Origin: Sphingomonas sp. So64.6b
GTDB lineage: Bacteria > Pseudomonadota > Alphaproteobacteria > Sphingomonadales > Sphingomonadaceae
Direction: 5' to 3'
Assembly (NCBI RefSeq): GCF_014171475.1
Contig: NZ_CP048817.1
Span: 4,216,001 to 4,280,000 of the forward strand
DNA: 64,000 nt
Shown here: piece after piece, positions 61,712 through 64,000 of the stretch
Position numbering within the stretch: position 1 is the stretch's first letter
Layout of the letters: the number at the start of each line of letters is the position of its first letter
Notes under the pieces: generated by a model
Database searches by the model: none
Told to the model about the DNA's origin: nothing
Seen by the model: only the letters and a program-made list of their open reading frames with translations
Position numbers and translations under genes: made by a program

Positions 61712-62794
61712 CTACAGGGGGGCGTGTTCGATCCGCGGCAAGACATGCCGGGCGAACAAATCCGCCTCGGCAGCATGGGGATAGCCCGACAGGATGAATG
61801 CCTCAATGCCCATGTCGCGATAGGCGTTGAGCTTGGCGAGTACCTGGTCGGGATCGCCGACTATCGCGGCGCCGCAGCCGGAGCGGGCGCGGCCGACGCC
61901 GGTCCACAAATTGGGCTCGGCATAGCCGTCATCCGCGGCATTTTCGCGCAAAGCGGCCTGAGCGGCGACACCGGTCGAGGTCGAATCGAGCGACTTGGCG
62001 CGGATCGCCGCGCCTTCCGCCGCGTCGAGCTTCGACAGCAGCCGATCTGCGGCAATGCGCGCCTCGGCCTCGGTTTCGCGCACGATGACGTGCGCGCGAT
62101 AACCGAAGCGCAGGGCGCGGCCGTGTTTCGCCGCGCGATCCTTCATGTCGGCGATGATTGCGGCGACATTTTCCTTTTTGTCGGGCCACATCAGGAACAC
62201 GTCGCAGCCCCTCGCCGCCGCTTCGCGCGCATCCTCGGACAGACCGCCGAAATAGAGCAAGGGCGCCTTGCCCGACACGGTGCCGATGCTCGGCGGCGCG
62301 AGTTTAAGTTTCCAGAACTCGCCGTCATGGTCGAGCGCCTCGCCGTTGAGCAGGGTCTTGAGGATTTGCATCGCCTCGACCGTGCGAGCGTAGCGCGGCG
62401 CTGAGGCCATCGTCTCGCCGGGCATGTCCGAGGAGATGATATTCACCTTCAACCTGCCCCTGCCAGTTCCCTGGGCCGACATCCGGTCGATCGTGGCGAT
62501 CTGGCGTGCCAGCTGCGGCGGCCAGGTCTCGCCGATGCGTACTGCCATGAGCAAATTGATCTGGCTCGTTGCGGTCGCGATCGCGGCGGCGAAGGCGGTG
62601 GTGTCGATGCCCAGCGCATAGCCGGAGGGCAGCAGCACATTGTCGAACCCGCCGGTTTCCGCCTGCACGACGATGTCGCGGCAATGCTCCCAACTCGATC
62701 TGAGTTTTGCATCGGGCACGCCGAGGAATTCATAATCGTCATCGCACAGCGCTGAAAACCAGCTGATCTCGCACGGTGGGCGTGTGTCGGTCAT
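61712..62794 (-). CDS. LLM-class flavin-dependent monooxygenase (SsuD-like)
   Basis: A 360-aa bacterial-luciferase-like TIM barrel. Features: EISWFSALCDDDYEF start, GFDNVLLPSGYALGID, RIGETWPPQLARQIATIDRM, NIISSDMPGE and PLLYFGGLSEDAREAAA, all in register with alkanesulfonate monooxygenase SsuD. It would cleave a C-S bond of a sulfonate with FMNH2 and O2, giving aldehyde and sulfite. It overlaps the aldo/keto reductase gene by 4 nt. A sulfoquinovose monooxygenase (SmoC-like) role is possible but cannot be fixed from sequence. Confidence 0.87.
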   Translation of the reverse strand: MTDTRPPCEISWFSALCDDDYEFLGVPDAKLRSSWEHCRDIVVQAETGGFDNVLLPSGYALGIDTTAFAAAIATATSQINLLMAVRIGETWPPQLARQIATIDRMSAQGTGRGRLKVNIISSDMPGETMASAPRYARTVEAMQILKTLLNGEALDHDGEFWKLKLAPPSIGTVSGKAPLLYFGGLSEDAREAAARGCDVFLMWPDKKENVAAIIADMKDRAAKHGRALRFGYRAHVIVRETEAEARIAADRLLSKLDAAEGAAIRAKSLDSTSTGVAAQAALRENAADDGYAEPNLWTGVGRARSGCGAAIVGDPDQVLAKLNAYRDMGIEAFILSGYPHAAEADLFARHVLPRIEHAPL

Positions 62795-63708
62795 GGCAAT
62801 CGCTCCCCACGCGACGCGATCAGCACGTCGTACCAGCTCTGGCGCGTCCAGCGTGGTTTGAACGCGTCGGCGATCTCCGCGATGCGTGTCACATTCTGTG
62901 TGCCGACGATCGGGATCGCGCGCGCCGGATGCGCCATGATCCAGCTATAGGCGGCCGCCGCGCGACTCACACCCGCCTGATTGGCGACGATATCCAGCGC
63001 GGCGGTGACACCCCGGCTGCGCTCGTCCTGCGGATCGCCGATTCGCCCGCCGCCGAGCGGCGACCAGGCGAGGATCGCCATGTCGCGCTCCATCGCCAGA
63101 TCAAGCAGCCCGCCGGTAATCGGTTCGAGTTCGAGGGGTGAGAATTCCGGCTGATGGCTGGCCAGCGGGATGGTCAGGAAGCTGGCCAGCGCGGTGGTTT
63201 GCGCGACGGTGTAGTTGGACACCCCGACCGCGCGGACCTTTCCGGCCGCGACCATGTCCTCCAGCGCACGCGCGGTCTCTTGCGGATGCGCCAGGATGTC
63301 GGGGCGGTGGATCTGGTAGAGATCGACTTGGTCGGTCTGCAAACGCCGGAGCGAGGCGTCGAGTGCGGCGGCGAGATACGGCGCGCTCGAATCATAGGGC
63401 ACCGGCGGGGCGATGCCACCCTTGGTCGCGAGCACCATGCGTGCGCGCAGATCAGGTGATTCGGCGAAGATCCGGCCGAGCAACGCCTCGGCATCGCCGA
63501 ACCCGCCCGACCCGTTGAAGCCATAGATATCGGCCGTGTCGAACAGTGTCACGCCGGCGGCGAAGGCCGCCTCGATCAGCGCGCGGCCCTGTTCGGGGGA
63601 GGCGTGACCGAAGCGCCACATCCCCCATGCAATCGGGCTGACCATCAATCCGCTCTTGCCGAGCGGGCGGGAATCGGGTGTAAGTATGATTTCAGACATC
63701 GTTGTCAT
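62791..63708 (-). CDS. Aldo/keto reductase
   Basis: A 305-aa NADPH-dependent reductase. The catalytic tetrad regions are FDTADIYG (Asp, Tyr), VLATKGG (Lys) and LYQIHRPD (His), with NADPH-binding PIVGTQNVTRI at the C terminus; it resembles YdhF-type enzymes. It leads the operon whose next gene is the monooxygenase, so a likely job is reduction of the aldehyde released by desulfonation, as SmoB does for 6-oxo-glucose. ATG 63708 or 63699; the longer frame to 63972 is antisense to the next gene. Confidence 0.87.
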   Translation of the reverse strand: MTTMSEIILTPDSRPLGKSGLMVSPIAWGMWRFGHASPEQGRALIEAAFAAGVTLFDTADIYGFNGSGGFGDAEALLGRIFAESPDLRARMVLATKGGIAPPVPYDSSAPYLAAALDASLRRLQTDQVDLYQIHRPDILAHPQETARALEDMVAAGKVRAVGVSNYTVAQTTALASFLTIPLASHQPEFSPLELEPITGGLLDLAMERDMAILAWSPLGGGRIGDPQDERSRGVTAALDIVANQAGVSRAAAAYSWIMAHPARAIPIVGTQNVTRIAEIADAFKPRWTRQSWYDVLIASRGERLP

Positions 63709-63723
63709 ATAGGATTGGTCCGC

Positions 63724-64000
63724 GTGGTTGAGCAAGTGCGTTATGGTCTGGTGGGTGCGGGTATGATGGGCGTCGAGCACATCAACAACCTGGCGATCAC
63801 GCCCGGCGCGGTGGTGACGGCGCTGGCCGATCCGACTCGCGGCTCGCTCGATTGGGCGAAGAATGCGCTGAAGGATCGCGCCGATGGCGTCGCGGTGTTC
63901 GACGACGCGGCGGCGCTCGCGGCGAGTGGGTTGTGCGATGCGGTGATCGTCGCCAGCCCCAATCACACGCACCGCGATGTGCTGGTCCCGCTGTTCGATG
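63724..64000 (+). CDS. Gfo/Idh/MocA-family oxidoreductase (N-terminal part; cut by window edge)
   Basis: The first 92 codons are visible from GTG 63724. Rossmann motif YGLVGAGMMGVEHINN, acidic end of strand 2 in ALADPTR and VIVASPNHTHRDV are diagnostic of the family, which oxidises or reduces sugars and inositols with NAD(P). AGGA at 63711-63714 is a suitable ribosome binding site. It is divergent from the desulfonation operon with 15 nt between start codons, and a sugar dehydrogenase here would suit a sulfosugar pathway. Confidence 0.85.
   Translation, partial: MVEQVRYGLVGAGMMGVEHINNLAITPGAVVTALADPTRGSLDWAKNALKDRADGVAVFDDAAALAASGLCDAVIVASPNHTHRDVLVPLFD

Overview
The window looks like chromosome of a high-GC alphaproteobacterium of the Sphingomonadales. 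Supporting signs are a DivK-type cell-cycle regulator beside a DUF3572 gene, a single bifunctional Rsh, a CC_3452-type secreted protein, a LinB/DhaA-like haloalkane dehalogenase and sphingomonad-style short repeats. This placement rests on gene content and protein style, not on a database search.

Layout. 1-6.8 kb: divK (cut by the left edge), DUF3572, a HAD hydrolase, a thioesterase, an HxlR regulator, a small secreted protein, rsh and a Tat-exported DUF885 peptidase. 6.8-11 kb: a polyprenyl-phosphate glycosylation group (GT2, methyltransferase, GtrA, GT-C protein). 11-16.3 kb: mostly minus-strand housekeeping genes (marC, folD, DUF167, yggT, argB, queuosine-precursor transporter). 16.5-21 kb: a nucleoside transporter, an unusual cluster of GCTGTT repeats, dinB, and a YcaQ-like gene that seems to start at CTG. 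21-24.3 kb: a LysR regulator divergent from a haloalkane dehalogenase/amidase pair.

24.3-34 kb is the most striking part: seven minus-strand genes with overlaps or tiny gaps. In order they encode a secreted multicopper oxidase, a tyrosinase, a LodA/GoxA-type quinone-cofactor oxidase, an unknown 138-aa beta-rich protein, a LodB-like flavoprotein, a DJ-1/PfpI protein and a DUF2182 membrane protein. This is an oxidase operon combining three catalytic chemistries, and it is the best candidate for an undescribed system here.

34.4-40 kb: an O6-methylguanine methyltransferase, a Tat-exported PvdN-like PLP enzyme overlapping a TonB-dependent receptor, and tRNA-Thr(GGT). A 3'-end tRNA fragment on the far side of the PLP/receptor pair suggests an old insertion or a decayed tRNA. 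40-51.7 kb: peptidases (aminopeptidase P, oligopeptidase B), a TIGR04222/glycine-rich-domain pair, ppc, an HNH nuclease and gluQRS, with a long inverted repeat between a thioesterase gene and ppc. 51.8-59 kb: envelope proteins, a PduO-type adenosyltransferase, egtB-egtD for ergothioneine, two DUF1176 paralogs and 3-hydroxybutyryl-CoA dehydrogenase.

59-64 kb: a six-gene minus-strand operon (aldo/keto reductase, SsuD-like monooxygenase, FMN reductase, sulfite dehydrogenase catalytic and cytochrome subunits, SRPBCC protein) divergent from a truncated Gfo/Idh oxidoreductase. It reads as an oxidative desulfonation route in which sulfite released from an organosulfonate is oxidised to sulfate; sulfoquinovose is an attractive but unproven substrate. 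Many long open frames opposite real genes are high-GC shadows and were left out.
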